DNA of 64,000 nucleotides, taken from NCBI RefSeq assembly GCF_001294535.1, contig NZ_LGIC01000006.1, positions 149,818-213,817 of the forward strand. The letters run 5' to 3'. The position numbers and the translations under genes were made by a program. The DNA is from Cypionkella psychrotolerans (lineage in GTDB: Bacteria; Pseudomonadota; Alphaproteobacteria; Rhodobacterales; Rhodobacteraceae). Positions 45,181 to 54,174 of the stretch are shown here, piece by piece (within the stretch, counting starts at the first letter, position 1; each line of letters begins with the position of its first letter). The notes under the pieces are model-generated. The model ran no database searches. It saw nothing but the letters and a program-made list of their open reading frames with translations, and was not told the DNA's origin.

Positions 45181-45861
45181 ATGCTTATCGGAATCCTGCA
45201 AACCGGCCTTGCCCCTGACGCGCTTGTCGAAACTTCCGGCGACTACCCGGATATGTTCGCGCGCCTGCTGGCGGGAAACGGCTTTAGCTTCCGCACTTAC
45301 CGCGTGGTTGAGGGTGAATTTCCGGCCTCGGTTAAAGAGTGCGAAGGCTGGCTGATCACCGGCTCACGCCACGGCGCCTATGAAGATCATGCTTGGATTC
45401 CGCCATTGGAGGTCTTCATCCGAGATGCCTACGCCGCCCATGTCCCGATGGTTGGTATCTGCTTTGGCCACCAGATCATCGCCCAAGCGATGGGCGGCAA
45501 GGTCGAACGTTACGCAGGCGGATGGGCTGTCGGTGCCACCGATTACGATTTCAACGGCCAGCACCTCACGCTGAACGCGTGGCACCGTGACCAAGTCACC
45601 GAAAAGCCCGCCAATGCCACGGTTCTGGCGACAAACGATTTTTGCACCAACGCAGCACTCATCTATGATGATCGGATGCTGACCGTGCAAGCCCATCCTG
45701 AATTTCGCCCTGAATTCATTGATGGATTAATGCAAACTCGGGGCAAAGGTCTGGTCCCCGACGAGGTCATGGCGGCAGCCGCAGACCGGCTGTCAGACCC
45801 GATCCAAGACCAGACGATGGCGGCGCAGATCGCTGCTTTCTTCAAGGCCAAAAGACCCTAA
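45181..45861 (+). CDS. Class I glutamine amidotransferase-like protein
   Basis: A 226-residue stand-alone class I amidotransferase-fold protein. The nucleophile is Cys94 in GICFGHQ; His172 and Glu174 in VQAHPEF complete the triad. The neighbourhood is a gamma-glutamylated amine pathway, so it may hydrolyse gamma-glutamyl-GABA like PuuD. However, its motif order resembles the GuaA-type stand-alone amidotransferases more than PuuD, and a synthetase partner is not adjacent. Annotated as probable PuuD function by context only. Confidence 0.75.
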   Translation: MLIGILQTGLAPDALVETSGDYPDMFARLLAGNGFSFRTYRVVEGEFPASVKECEGWLITGSRHGAYEDHAWIPPLEVFIRDAYAAHVPMVGICFGHQIIAQAMGGKVERYAGGWAVGATDYDFNGQHLTLNAWHRDQVTEKPANATVLATNDFCTNAALIYDDRMLTVQAHPEFRPEFIDGLMQTRGKGLVPDEVMAAAADRLSDPIQDQTMAAQIAAFFKAKRP

Positions 45862-45909
45862 GTCCCCAGCCTCGCCGGGGAATAACCCGACAACCAACAG
45901 TGTGAAAAA

Positions 45910-47265
45910 ATGTCCAAATGGACCGACCAACTGCCAGAGGCAGCCCGCAACTACATCGGTGACCGCCGGGTGGATGAAGTCGAATGTGTGATCGGCGACA
46001 TCGCAGGTGTTGCGCGCGGCAAAGCCATGCCAGCGGCGAAATTCGCCTATCAAACCAACTACTTCCTGCCGAATTCGATCTTCCTGCAAACCATCACCGG
46101 CGAGTGGGCCGACAACCCGTTCGATGCCTTCACCGAGCCGGACATGATCTTGGAGCCGGATTTCACCACCGCCACTGCCGCCCCCTGGACAGCCGATGTG
46201 ACGCTGCAAGTCATCCACGACGCCAAGGACCAAGACGGCAACCTCGTGCCCTTCGCCCCGCGCAACGTGCTGCGCCGGATCATGGACCTGTATGCCGCGC
46301 AAGGCTGGACCCCGGTTGTGGCCCCCGAGATGGAGTTTTTCCTGACCGCCCGCAACATCGACCCCAACCAGCCAGTGATCCCGCCGATGGGCCGCTCGGG
46401 CCGCAGGGCTGCGGGCAAGCAAGCCTATAGCCTCTCGGCGATTGACGAATACGGCAAGGTGATCGACGATATCTACGACTTTGCCGAGGCGCAAGGCCTT
46501 GAAATTGATGGAATCTTGCAAGAAGGCGGCGCTGGCCAGATTGAACTCAATCTCGCCCACGGTGACCCGATCCGTCTGGCCGATGATGTGTTCTTCTTCA
46601 AACGCCTGATCCGCGAAGCCGCCCTGCGCCACGATTGTTTCGCCACTTTCATGGCCAAACCCATCGCAGGCGAACCGGGCTCGGCGATGCATATCCACAC
46701 TTCGGTGGTCGATAGCAAAACCGGCAAGAACATCTTTTCCGACAAAAAGGGCGGCGAGACGGAACATTTCCTGCACTTCATCGCCGGGATGCAAAACCAC
46801 CTGACCGGGGCCATCGCTTTGCTGGCCCCCTATGTGAACAGCTATCGCCGCTATGTGCCGGATTTTGCAGCCCCGATTAACCTTGAATGGGGCCGCGACA
46901 ACCGCACCACGGGTATCCGCATCCCGATCAGCAGCCCCGCTGGCCGTCGCGTCGAAAACCGCCTGCCCGGGATGGATTGCAACCCCTACCTTGGCATCGC
47001 CGCCACCTTGGCCTGCGGCTATCTTGGCCTGATGGAAAAGAAAAACCCGCGCCCGGAATTCTCCGGTTCCGCCTATATCGACAGCGACGATATTCCGGTC
47101 AACCTGGGCGATGCGCTTGACCTGTTGGAAGAAGACAAAGCTTTGTGCGAGGTGATGGGCCCAGAATTCGTCGCGGTTTACGATTCTGTAAAGCGCAATG
47201 AATACAAAGAGTTCCTGCAAGTCATCAGCCCTTGGGAACGCGAACATCTGCTGTTGAACGTGTAA
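45910..47265 (+). CDS. puuA: Glutamine synthetase family protein, PuuA-like (2)
   Basis: A 451-residue paralogue of the gene at 43698. EMEFFLTA (about 141-148), GSAMHIHTSV near 257, NRTTGIRIPISSPAGRRVENRLPG near 332-355 and NPYLGIAATLACGYLGL near 358 are the usual active-site blocks. It carries a PuuA-typical VDEVECVIGDIAGVARGKAMP N-terminus. GTGAAAAA before the ATG is a weak ribosome site. It starts 48 bp after the amidotransferase and 1 bp before the oxidoreductase, so the three form one unit. Confidence 0.9.
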   Translation: MSKWTDQLPEAARNYIGDRRVDEVECVIGDIAGVARGKAMPAAKFAYQTNYFLPNSIFLQTITGEWADNPFDAFTEPDMILEPDFTTATAAPWTADVTLQVIHDAKDQDGNLVPFAPRNVLRRIMDLYAAQGWTPVVAPEMEFFLTARNIDPNQPVIPPMGRSGRRAAGKQAYSLSAIDEYGKVIDDIYDFAEAQGLEIDGILQEGGAGQIELNLAHGDPIRLADDVFFFKRLIREAALRHDCFATFMAKPIAGEPGSAMHIHTSVVDSKTGKNIFSDKKGGETEHFLHFIAGMQNHLTGAIALLAPYVNSYRRYVPDFAAPINLEWGRDNRTTGIRIPISSPAGRRVENRLPGMDCNPYLGIAATLACGYLGLMEKKNPRPEFSGSAYIDSDDIPVNLGDALDLLEEDKALCEVMGPEFVAVYDSVKRNEYKEFLQVISPWEREHLLLNV

Positions 47266-47266
47266 G

Positions 47267-48568
47267 ATGAACCTTCTGCACGCCAATGATCAGACGGGGG
47301 CCTATCCCCCGTCTTACTACGCCGCCACCCGCACCAATCTCGCCCCTTTCCCGCCCCTGCAAGGCGAGACCCGCGCCGACGTTTGCATCGTCGGCGGCGG
47401 CTATACCGGCCTGTCCGCAGCGCTGCATCTGGCCGAAAAGGGCTATGATGTGGTGCTGCTGGAAGCCCATAAACTCGGCTTCGGCGCCTCAGGGCGCAAT
47501 GGCGGGCAAGTCGGCTCCGGCCAGCGCCAAGATCAGGATTGGATCGAGAAGGCAGTGGGGGCGCAAGCCGCCCATAAGCTATGGGATTTAGCTGAAGAAT
47601 CAAAGGATTTGGTGAAAAACCTCATCCAAACGCATAACATGCCCGTCAGCTTCCACTCCGGCATCGCCCACGCCTGTTGGACAGAGGCACAGGTCCGCGA
47701 CAGCCATGCCTATGCCGAAAAACTTTACCGTGACTACGGCTACAACCACCTAGAACCGCTGGACCGCGCAGGCATCCAAGCCCTGATCGGCTCCAAGGTC
47801 TACAAAGGCGGCGAGATCGACCATGGCGCGGGCCACCTGCACCCGTTGAACTACGCGCTTGGCCTTGCCGCTGCCGCCGCCAAATCCGGCGCGCGGTTGC
47901 ACGAACTCTCGGAAGTCACCCAGATCGACCACGGCGCGCAGCCCGTTGTTCACACCGCCCAAGGCCGTGTTCACGCCAAACAGTTAATCCTTGCGGGCAA
48001 CGGCTATCTCGGCAATCTCGCGCCGAAAGTCGCGGCAAAAGTCATGCCGATCAACAACTTCATCCTCGCCACCGAACCCTTGGGCGACCTTGCCAAAGAC
48101 ATCCTGTCGCAACCCATAGCCGTCGCCGACACCAAATTCGTCGTCAACTATTGGCGTCTGTCCGAAGACAACCGCCTGCTGTTCGGCGGCGGTGAATCCT
48201 ACGGCTACCGCTTCCCCGACCTGATCAAAACCGTGTCGAAACCGATGCTTCAGGTCTATCCGCAGCTGAAAAACACCCGGATCGACTATGCGTGGGGCGG
48301 CACCTTGGCGATCACCATGAACCGGATGCCCTGCTTCACCCGGCCCTATCCCAACACCCTCTCCGCCTCTGGTTATTCCGGTCACGGCGTCGCAATGGCC
48401 ACCCTTGCGGGCAAAATCCTCGCCGAAGCTACCGCCGCGCAATCCGAGCGTTTCGATCTGATGGCCAGCCTGCCGCAACCGCGCTTCCCCGGCGGCGCTG
48501 CCCTGCGCTGGCCGATGCTGGTGTTGGCAATGACATGGTATGCGATGCGCGACCGCCTGGGCCTTTAG
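47267..48568 (+). CDS. puuB: FAD-dependent gamma-glutamylputrescine oxidase-like protein
   Basis: A 433-residue flavoprotein of the DAO family. The FAD dinucleotide motif VCIVGGGYTGLSAALHLAE is at about 43-61, GASGRNGGQVGSGQR near 75-89, and a second FAD contact GYSGHGVAMATLAGKI near 370. This is the PuuB pattern: oxidation of gamma-glutamylputrescine to the aldehyde with release of H2O2. It starts one base after the PuuA-like stop. The aldehyde dehydrogenase PuuC expected next is not in the window. Confidence 0.87.
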   Translation: MNLLHANDQTGAYPPSYYAATRTNLAPFPPLQGETRADVCIVGGGYTGLSAALHLAEKGYDVVLLEAHKLGFGASGRNGGQVGSGQRQDQDWIEKAVGAQAAHKLWDLAEESKDLVKNLIQTHNMPVSFHSGIAHACWTEAQVRDSHAYAEKLYRDYGYNHLEPLDRAGIQALIGSKVYKGGEIDHGAGHLHPLNYALGLAAAAAKSGARLHELSEVTQIDHGAQPVVHTAQGRVHAKQLILAGNGYLGNLAPKVAAKVMPINNFILATEPLGDLAKDILSQPIAVADTKFVVNYWRLSEDNRLLFGGGESYGYRFPDLIKTVSKPMLQVYPQLKNTRIDYAWGGTLAITMNRMPCFTRPYPNTLSASGYSGHGVAMATLAGKILAEATAAQSERFDLMASLPQPRFPGGAALRWPMLVLAMTWYAMRDRLGL

Positions 48569-48721
48569 AGCGGCTGAAGCCGATTTCATCTCCAAATACC
48601 GCCCCCGACAGCGGGGCGGTGTTGCCAAGTCTCTGCTGCAAAGCAAAATCTGCCTGACAAATAGGCGGATTTCGCCCGAAGCCCGCGATTGTCACTAGCC
48701 TGTCATAGACCTTACGTTTAA

Positions 48722-48752
48722 AGCTTTCCTGAAGAAGAGTTTAAGGAAAGCT
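48722..48752 (+). promoter_or_regulatory. Hairpin hiding the ribosome site of the DegT-family gene
   Basis: AGCTTTCCT (48722-48730) pairs perfectly with AGGAAAGCT (48744-48752) around 13 bases. The 3' arm contains the AAGGAAAG Shine-Dalgarno 8 bases before the ATG at 48759, so folding would block translation. The loop GAAGAAGAG could offer an alternative contact. A regulatory role is inferred. Confidence 0.5.
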
Positions 48753-48758
48753 GTGATC

Positions 48759-49976
48759 ATGGCTGCTGACGGACAAACACGCGCCCCGCAAACCTACGAC
48801 GCCGAACCGATCCCCGAAGCCGCACGCGCCGAGATTGAACGCCTGCTCAGCTCGGGCGACCTGTTCCGCTACACCGCCGCCGAAGGCGCGCCGGTGGCCC
48901 TGCTGGAGCAAGAATTTGCCGACCTGCTAGGAGCCAAATACGCCCTCGCCGTGGCCTCTTGTTCCGCCGCGTTGTTCCTTGCGATCAAAGCGCTCGATCT
49001 GCCGCGCGGCGCGAACATCCTGATCCCCGCCTTCACCTTCGCCGCCGTGCCCTCTGCCGTCGTCCATGCCGATTGCACCCCGGTTCTGGTTGAGGTTGGC
49101 GAGAATTACCGCGTCGATATGGTGGATTTCGCCGCCAAACTTGACGACGCAGCCGCCGTTCTGATCAGCCACATGCGCGGCCATACCAGCGATATGGACG
49201 CGATCATGGCCCTCTGCGATGCCAAGCGCATCCCGGTGATCGAAGACGCCGCCCACTCTTTGGGCACCACTTGGAACGGCAAGAATATCGGCACCATTGG
49301 CAAGGTCGGTTGCTTCAGCTTCCAATCCTACAAGCTGGTCAACGCAGGCGAAGGTGGCATCCTGATCACCGATGATCCCGAGATTGCCGCCCGCTGCGTG
49401 ATCATGTCGGGCGCCTATGAGCAGAACTGGAAGAAGCATCCCGGCATGCAGAACAGCTACATGCTGTGGCAAAACAAGTTGCCGCTCTACAACATGCGGA
49501 TGCAGAACCTCTCCGCCGCCGTGATCCGCCCGCAACTGCCCGAAGTCGCCACCCGCGTCGCCAAGGGCCGCGCTGGGCATGACCGAGTCGCGGACCAGCT
49601 GAACGCCAGCCCGTTCCTGACCGTGCCACCCGCCCTGCCGCCTGAACAGCGCGCGCCCGACTCGATCCAGTTTAACCTCGGCGGGGATTGGACCGACGCG
49701 CAGGCTTTCGCCTTCCAAGCCCATGCCAAACAGCGCGGCGTCTCGGTGCAGATCTTTGGTCTGACCGAAGGCAATGCCCGCGCGTTCTGGAACTGGGAAT
49801 TCCTTGGCCCCGCCCCCGATCTGCCGCAGACCCGTGCGATGTTGATGCGCGCCTGCGACGTCCGCCTGCCAACCCGGCTGACCGAGGCTGAACTCGATTA
49901 CATCGCCGAGGCGCTGATCCATGCCGCCGCGACGGTGAAAGCCCCGGCCAAAACCGCCGCCATCGCCTCCGCGTAA
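48759..49976 (+). CDS. DegT/DnrJ/EryC1/StrS-family aminotransferase
   Basis: A 405-residue PLP enzyme. The cofactor Lys192 lies in FSFQSYKLVNAGEGG, and the Asp of VIEDAAHSLG (about 163) contacts the pyridine ring. Members aminate keto-sugars or small keto acids. The ATG at 48759 is preferred to the GTG at 48753, whose ribosome site would be 2 bases away. It is separated from the puu genes by 190 bp and has its own leader hairpin. The substrate is unknown. The next feature is a tRNA. Confidence 0.88.
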   Translation: MAADGQTRAPQTYDAEPIPEAARAEIERLLSSGDLFRYTAAEGAPVALLEQEFADLLGAKYALAVASCSAALFLAIKALDLPRGANILIPAFTFAAVPSAVVHADCTPVLVEVGENYRVDMVDFAAKLDDAAAVLISHMRGHTSDMDAIMALCDAKRIPVIEDAAHSLGTTWNGKNIGTIGKVGCFSFQSYKLVNAGEGGILITDDPEIAARCVIMSGAYEQNWKKHPGMQNSYMLWQNKLPLYNMRMQNLSAAVIRPQLPEVATRVAKGRAGHDRVADQLNASPFLTVPPALPPEQRAPDSIQFNLGGDWTDAQAFAFQAHAKQRGVSVQIFGLTEGNARAFWNWEFLGPAPDLPQTRAMLMRACDVRLPTRLTEAELDYIAEALIHAAATVKAPAKTAAIASA

Positions 49977-50062
49977 CCGCCACAGATAAATCCGCGCGGC
50001 GACTGCATTTTTCCCCTTGCAGCCGCCTCGCCGCTCGCTTATCTCACCGCCATCCGACGGTT

Positions 50063-50137
50063 GCGGGCGTAGCTCAGGGGTAGAGCATAACCTTGCCAAG
50101 GTTAGGGTCGTGAGTTCGAATCTCATCGCCCGCTCCA
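50063..50137 (+). tRNA. tRNA-Gly (anticodon GCC), copy 1
   Basis: A 75-nt cloverleaf with acceptor arms GCGGGCG/CGCCCGC, anticodon loop TTGCCAA, T-arm GTGAG/CTCAT and encoded CCA. It is identical over its full length to the copy at 60460. A hairpin terminator follows at 50162. The two copies border the amino-sugar gene block. Confidence 0.97.
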
Positions 50138-50161
50138 TCGGAAATCCAAAAACCTGCATGA

Positions 50162-50187
50162 AAAAAGCGCCCTTTCGGGCGCTTTTT
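50162..50187 (+). terminator. Terminator of tRNA-Gly copy 1
   Basis: AAAAAGCGCCC (50162-50172) pairs with GGGCGCTTTTT (50177-50187) around TTTC. A strong intrinsic terminator, and usable on both strands. Confidence 0.9.
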
Positions 50188-50206
50188 GCTGTCTTGATAT
50201 AAGGTT

Positions 50207-50267
50207 CCACGCCGCCCCGGCCTTGAGAGGAGCCTCGGGGTTTGTGCTCAAGGCCGGGGCAGCGTGG
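50207..50267. repeat. 21-bp inverted repeat at the end of the sugar ABC operon
   Basis: Arms at 50207-50227 and 50247-50267 pair over 21 bp with one mismatch (core GCCCCGGCCTTGAG/CTCAAGGCCGGGGC) around a 19-base loop. The operon on the minus strand ends 10 bp away. No T-run follows on that strand, so it may stabilise the message end. Confidence 0.65.
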
Positions 50268-50276
50268 AGGGTTGCC

Positions 50277-51275
50277 TCACCGCATCCGCAAACCGCCCGC
50301 ATCAAACCGGAACGCCCGTGGCGCGTCAGGGGTCAGATACACCGCTTCATCCACCGCGAAATCCTGCTCGCCAAACTGCCGCACCGTCAGCAGGCCATGC
50401 GGTTCCGCGCGCACATAGATCAGCGTCTCGCTGCCCAGCTTTTCGACATGGCTGATCCGCCCGGCAATCACCCCTGCATCGCGTGAGATTGCCAGATGCT
50501 CGGGCCGCACACCCACCGTCTCGCCCTGCTCGCCCAAAGCCTGCGCCTTCAGGAAGTTCATCTTCGGGCTGCCGATAAAGCCCGCCACGAAAGCATTGTC
50601 GGGATCGTTATAGAGATCCATCGGCCGCCCAACTTGTTCGACCCGCCCCGCATTCAGCACCACAATCTTATCGGCCAAGGTCATCGCCTCGACCTGATCA
50701 TGCGTCACATAGACCATGGTGGCCTTCAACTCGCGGTGCAGCCGCGCAATCTCGATCCGCGTGTTCACCCGCAACGCCGCATCCAAATTCGACAACGGCT
50801 CGTCGAACAGGAACAGCTTCGGCGTGCGCACAATCGCGCGGCCAATCGCCACCCGCTGGCGCTGCCCGCCCGACAACTCGGCGGGGCGGCGATCCAGCAG
50901 CGCATCCAGCGACAGCATGCCACTCGCCCGCGCCACACTTTGCGCCACCTGCGCCGCCGTTGACCCCGCCTGCTTCAGCCCCAGCCCCATATTGTCGCGC
51001 ACCGTCAGATGCGGGTAAAGCGCGTAGGATTGGAACACCATCGCGATCTCGCGCTTGCTGGGCGGGGTGTTGTTCACCGAAACCCCGTCGATTTTGATCT
51101 CACCTCCGCTGGAGTCCTCCAGCCCCGCGATGATCCGCAGCAGCGTCGATTTCCCACAGCCCGAGGGGCCGACAAACACGCAGAATTCGCCGTCTTCCAC
51201 CGTCAAATTGACGCCCTTGATTACGTCTGTCGCACCAAAGCTTTTGGTAACATTGGAAAGGGTCAGATTGCCCAT
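50277..51275 (-). CDS. Carbohydrate ABC transporter ATP-binding protein (UgpC/MsmK type)
   Basis: A 332-residue ATPase. Walker A GPSGCGKST is at about 37-45, the signature LSGGQRQRVAIGRA near 135 and Walker B LFLFDEPLSNLDA near 154. A C-terminal regulatory MalK-like domain (NFLKAQALGE..VRPEHL, from about 240) identifies the CUT1 sugar class. Length is slightly below MalK. It is the last gene of the sugar-uptake operon on the minus strand. Confidence 0.92.
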   Translation of the reverse strand: MGNLTLSNVTKSFGATDVIKGVNLTVEDGEFCVFVGPSGCGKSTLLRIIAGLEDSSGGEIKIDGVSVNNTPPSKREIAMVFQSYALYPHLTVRDNMGLGLKQAGSTAAQVAQSVARASGMLSLDALLDRRPAELSGGQRQRVAIGRAIVRTPKLFLFDEPLSNLDAALRVNTRIEIARLHRELKATMVYVTHDQVEAMTLADKIVVLNAGRVEQVGRPMDLYNDPDNAFVAGFIGSPKMNFLKAQALGEQGETVGVRPEHLAISRDAGVIAGRISHVEKLGSETLIYVRAEPHGLLTVRQFGEQDFAVDEAVYLTPDAPRAFRFDAGGLRMR

Positions 51276-51276
51276 T

Positions 51277-52308
51277 TCAGGCTCCTAGCTTGACAGGTTG
51301 GCCGGATCGCACGCTTTCGTCCGCCGCAAGGCAGATCGCCAAAGATTGCACCGCATCATTCATATGCCGGGTCAGGTCGAGATCTTCCGTGATCGCGCGG
51401 GCCACATAAGCCGCCTCACGGTCGCAGAGTTCCTGATGCCCCGGCTCATCCGCCATCGAAATATCGGTATCGCCCGTCGCCACCTTATGCACCCGCAGCA
51501 ACGAGGTTTTGGTGTGAGTGTCGATATCATCCGAGCGTGCCGACTCCGGCATGCGGATCGAAACCGCGCCATTCGGGCTGACCACATCTTTGACGAAAAA
51601 TGCGGTATCCGACATCATCGGCCCCCAGCCGGCCTCATACCAGCCTAACGAGCCATCGGCGAAAATCACCTGAAAATGCCCGTAGTTATACATATCCGGC
51701 GCGATATCCTGCGCCAGCCGCAGCCCCATGCCGCGCACTTCTACGGGCTGCGCATCGGTGATCTGGCACATCACATCGACATAATGCACGCCGCAATCGA
51801 CAATCGGCGGCGTGGTCTGCATCAGCGCCTTATGCACCTCCCACGTTGGCCCCGAGGACTGCTGATTGAGGTTCAAACGGAACACATACGGCCCGCCCAA
51901 CGCCCGCGCCTCGGCAATCAGCCGGATCCAACTCGGATGATGCCGCAGGATATAGCCGACCACCACCTTGCGCCCCGTCTCAACCGCCATCGCCTGCACC
52001 CGCCGCGCGTCGGCCACGGTGGTGGCCAGCGGTTTTTCGACAAACACATCCGCCCCCGCAGCCATAGCCGCACAAGCATACTCGGCGTGACTGTCGGAAT
52101 AGGTCGCCACGCAAACCAGATCGGGCTTTAGTGCCGCCAAAGCCTGCGCATAATCGGTCAGCAGCGAATAGCCCTGCAACTCGGCAGGCAGATCGACCTT
52201 CGAGCGGTTCACCAACCCTATAATCTCAAACGCCGGATCGTTGTGATAGGCAAGCGCATGGCTGCGGCCCATATTGCCGAGGCCCGCGACGAGAACTTTG
52301 ATGGTCAT
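51277..52308 (-). CDS. Gfo/Idh/MocA-family oxidoreductase
   Basis: A 343-residue NAD(P)-dependent enzyme. The Rossmann motif VAGLGNMGRSHA is at about 7-18, the catalytic Lys92 in VFVEKPLA and a HYVD motif near 173 match the family. Members oxidise or epimerise sugar rings, and some are NAD-dependent glycosidases (GH109). It sits between the ATPase and the permease genes of the transporter, one base from the former. Its place in an amino-sugar cassette makes the sugar a likely substrate; the reaction is unknown. Confidence 0.87.
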   Translation of the reverse strand: MTIKVLVAGLGNMGRSHALAYHNDPAFEIIGLVNRSKVDLPAELQGYSLLTDYAQALAALKPDLVCVATYSDSHAEYACAAMAAGADVFVEKPLATTVADARRVQAMAVETGRKVVVGYILRHHPSWIRLIAEARALGGPYVFRLNLNQQSSGPTWEVHKALMQTTPPIVDCGVHYVDVMCQITDAQPVEVRGMGLRLAQDIAPDMYNYGHFQVIFADGSLGWYEAGWGPMMSDTAFFVKDVVSPNGAVSIRMPESARSDDIDTHTKTSLLRVHKVATGDTDISMADEPGHQELCDREAAYVARAITEDLDLTRHMNDAVQSLAICLAADESVRSGQPVKLGA

Positions 52309-52319
52309 TGAACAGGTCC

Positions 52320-53159
52320 CTATTTAACTGCGCCAGCGGTGATGCCGCGAATAAGTTGGCGCGAGAAGATCAAATACAGCACCAGCACTGGCAGAATTGC
52401 CAAACTCAGCGCCGCCAGCACCGCGTTCCAATCCGTCACAAACTGGCCAATGAACACCTGACTGCCCAAAGTGATGGTTTTGGTGCTTTCCGCAGGCGCT
52501 AGGATCAACGGAAACCACAGATCGTTCCAGATCGGGATCATGGTAAACACCGCCACCGTCGCCATCGCCGGCCGGATCAGCGGCAGCACCAGCCGGAAGA
52601 AAATGCGATACTCCGACAGCCCATCAATCCGCCCGGCATTTTTCAGATCATCCGACACCTGCCGCATGAATTCCGACAGGATGAACACCGCCAAAGGCAA
52701 CCCCTGCGCAGTATACACCAGCACCAGCGACGTCAGCGTATTCACCAACCCGCTTGCCACCATCAGCTGCAAGATCGCCACCGTGCCCAGCCGGATCGGG
52801 ATCATAATGCCCAACGCCAGATACAGGCCCACCATGGTATTGGCCTTAAAGCGATACTCCGACAGCGCAAACGCCGCCATCGCGCCAAACAGCAGCACGA
52901 AGAACAAGCTGCCCACGGTGACGGTCATCGAGTTCAGGAAATACTGAAAGAAATCGCCCTGTTTCAGCACGGTTTTGAAACCGACCCAATCCAAAGTCTC
53001 GGCATTGGGCAGCGCAAGCGGATGCGCAAAGATCGCCTTTCGCGATTTGAACGCGTTGATCACGATGACAAACACCGGAAACAACGCGATCAACGTGTAG
53101 GTGATCAGCACGGCATGAGCGGCCACGCTGCGGGCGGGGGAATGGCGTGAGACGGACAT
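52320..53159 (-). CDS. Carbohydrate ABC transporter permease, MalG type
   Basis: A 279-residue permease with six helices. The EAA loop DDLKNAGRIDGLSEYRIFFRLVLPLIRP (about 172-199) is a CUT1 permease signature. It is the inner-membrane half-channel paired with the gene at 53169, lying 9 bp from it. Confidence 0.92.
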   Translation of the reverse strand: MSVSRHSPARSVAAHAVLITYTLIALFPVFVIVINAFKSRKAIFAHPLALPNAETLDWVGFKTVLKQGDFFQYFLNSMTVTVGSLFFVLLFGAMAAFALSEYRFKANTMVGLYLALGIMIPIRLGTVAILQLMVASGLVNTLTSLVLVYTAQGLPLAVFILSEFMRQVSDDLKNAGRIDGLSEYRIFFRLVLPLIRPAMATVAVFTMIPIWNDLWFPLILAPAESTKTITLGSQVFIGQFVTDWNAVLAALSLAILPVLVLYLIFSRQLIRGITAGAVK

Positions 53160-53168
53160 GATCCCCCC

Positions 53169-54086
53169 TTAAAACTGATAGCGGCGCAGCCGCGTTTGGA
53201 TGGCGAACAGATAGATGCAGACGCCGATCAGGATGATGAAGAACATCGCGGTCGCAATCGTCGCCCCCATGTTCTGATCACCCAGTTGCAACTGAAAGCC
53301 GAAGAAGGTGCGATAGAGGAACGTGCCCAGAATATCGGTGGCAAAATTCGGCCCCGCCAGCGCGCCTTGCGCCGAATAGATCAGATCGAAAGCATTGAAA
53401 TTGCCGACAAAAGTCAGGATAGAAATAATCCCGATGCTCGGCAGGATCAGCGGCAGCTTGATCTTCCAGAACTGCGACGCCCCGGTGACGCCGTCCATCT
53501 CAGCAGCCTCAATCACCTCCTCGGGGATGCTCAAAAGCGCCGCATAAATCAGCATCATCGGAATACCGACAAACTGCCAAACCGAGATCAGCGCCAAGGT
53601 GGTCAGCGCATAGGCCTCTTTCCCAAGCCACGGCGCGAACAGGGATTTCAGCCCCACCGCGTTCAGCAAATCCGGCGCCACGCCCCAGATCGGCGACAGC
53701 ATCAGCTTCCAGACAAAACCCACCACAACGAAACTCAAGATCGTCGGGATGAAAATCGCCGTGCGGTAAAACGCAGCCCCACGCAGCCGCGGGTTCGACA
53801 AGATCGCCGCCAGCAAAATCCCAATCGGGTTCTGCACCAGCATATGCACGATGAAGAACCAGGTGTTATTGCCCAAAGCATTCCAGAAACTCGCCGACCA
53901 GCGCGGATCACCGAACAGCGTGCGGAAATTCCCCAAGCCGTTGAACTGCGACACCCGATCCACCTTGGTGAACAAAGACAGGTTCAGCGTCGCGAACAAG
54001 GGGATGATCATGATGGCGGTGTAGACCAGCACCGCGGGCGCCAGAAACACCAGAATATGCCAGCGGAAGGGTTTGCGGTCGGACAT
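53169..54086 (-). CDS. Carbohydrate ABC transporter permease, MalF type
   Basis: A 305-residue permease with six helices. The EAA loop VIEAAEMDGVTGASQFWKIKLPLILPS (about 188-214) is canonical for CUT1 systems. The ATG is preceded by purines. It lies 88 bp downstream of the binding-protein gene. That gap holds an IR-like GGGGGGC/GCCCCCC stretch near 54130-54150 that may attenuate transcription. Confidence 0.92.
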   Translation of the reverse strand: MSDRKPFRWHILVFLAPAVLVYTAIMIIPLFATLNLSLFTKVDRVSQFNGLGNFRTLFGDPRWSASFWNALGNNTWFFIVHMLVQNPIGILLAAILSNPRLRGAAFYRTAIFIPTILSFVVVGFVWKLMLSPIWGVAPDLLNAVGLKSLFAPWLGKEAYALTTLALISVWQFVGIPMMLIYAALLSIPEEVIEAAEMDGVTGASQFWKIKLPLILPSIGIISILTFVGNFNAFDLIYSAQGALAGPNFATDILGTFLYRTFFGFQLQLGDQNMGATIATAMFFIILIGVCIYLFAIQTRLRRYQF

Positions 54087-54174
54087 GCGTTCGGCCTTTG
54101 CGTTTGCAGGGAAAGCGCCAAGCAGGGGTCCGGGGGGCGCTGTAGCCCCCCGGCGTTTTCAATCAAGCGCAGGC

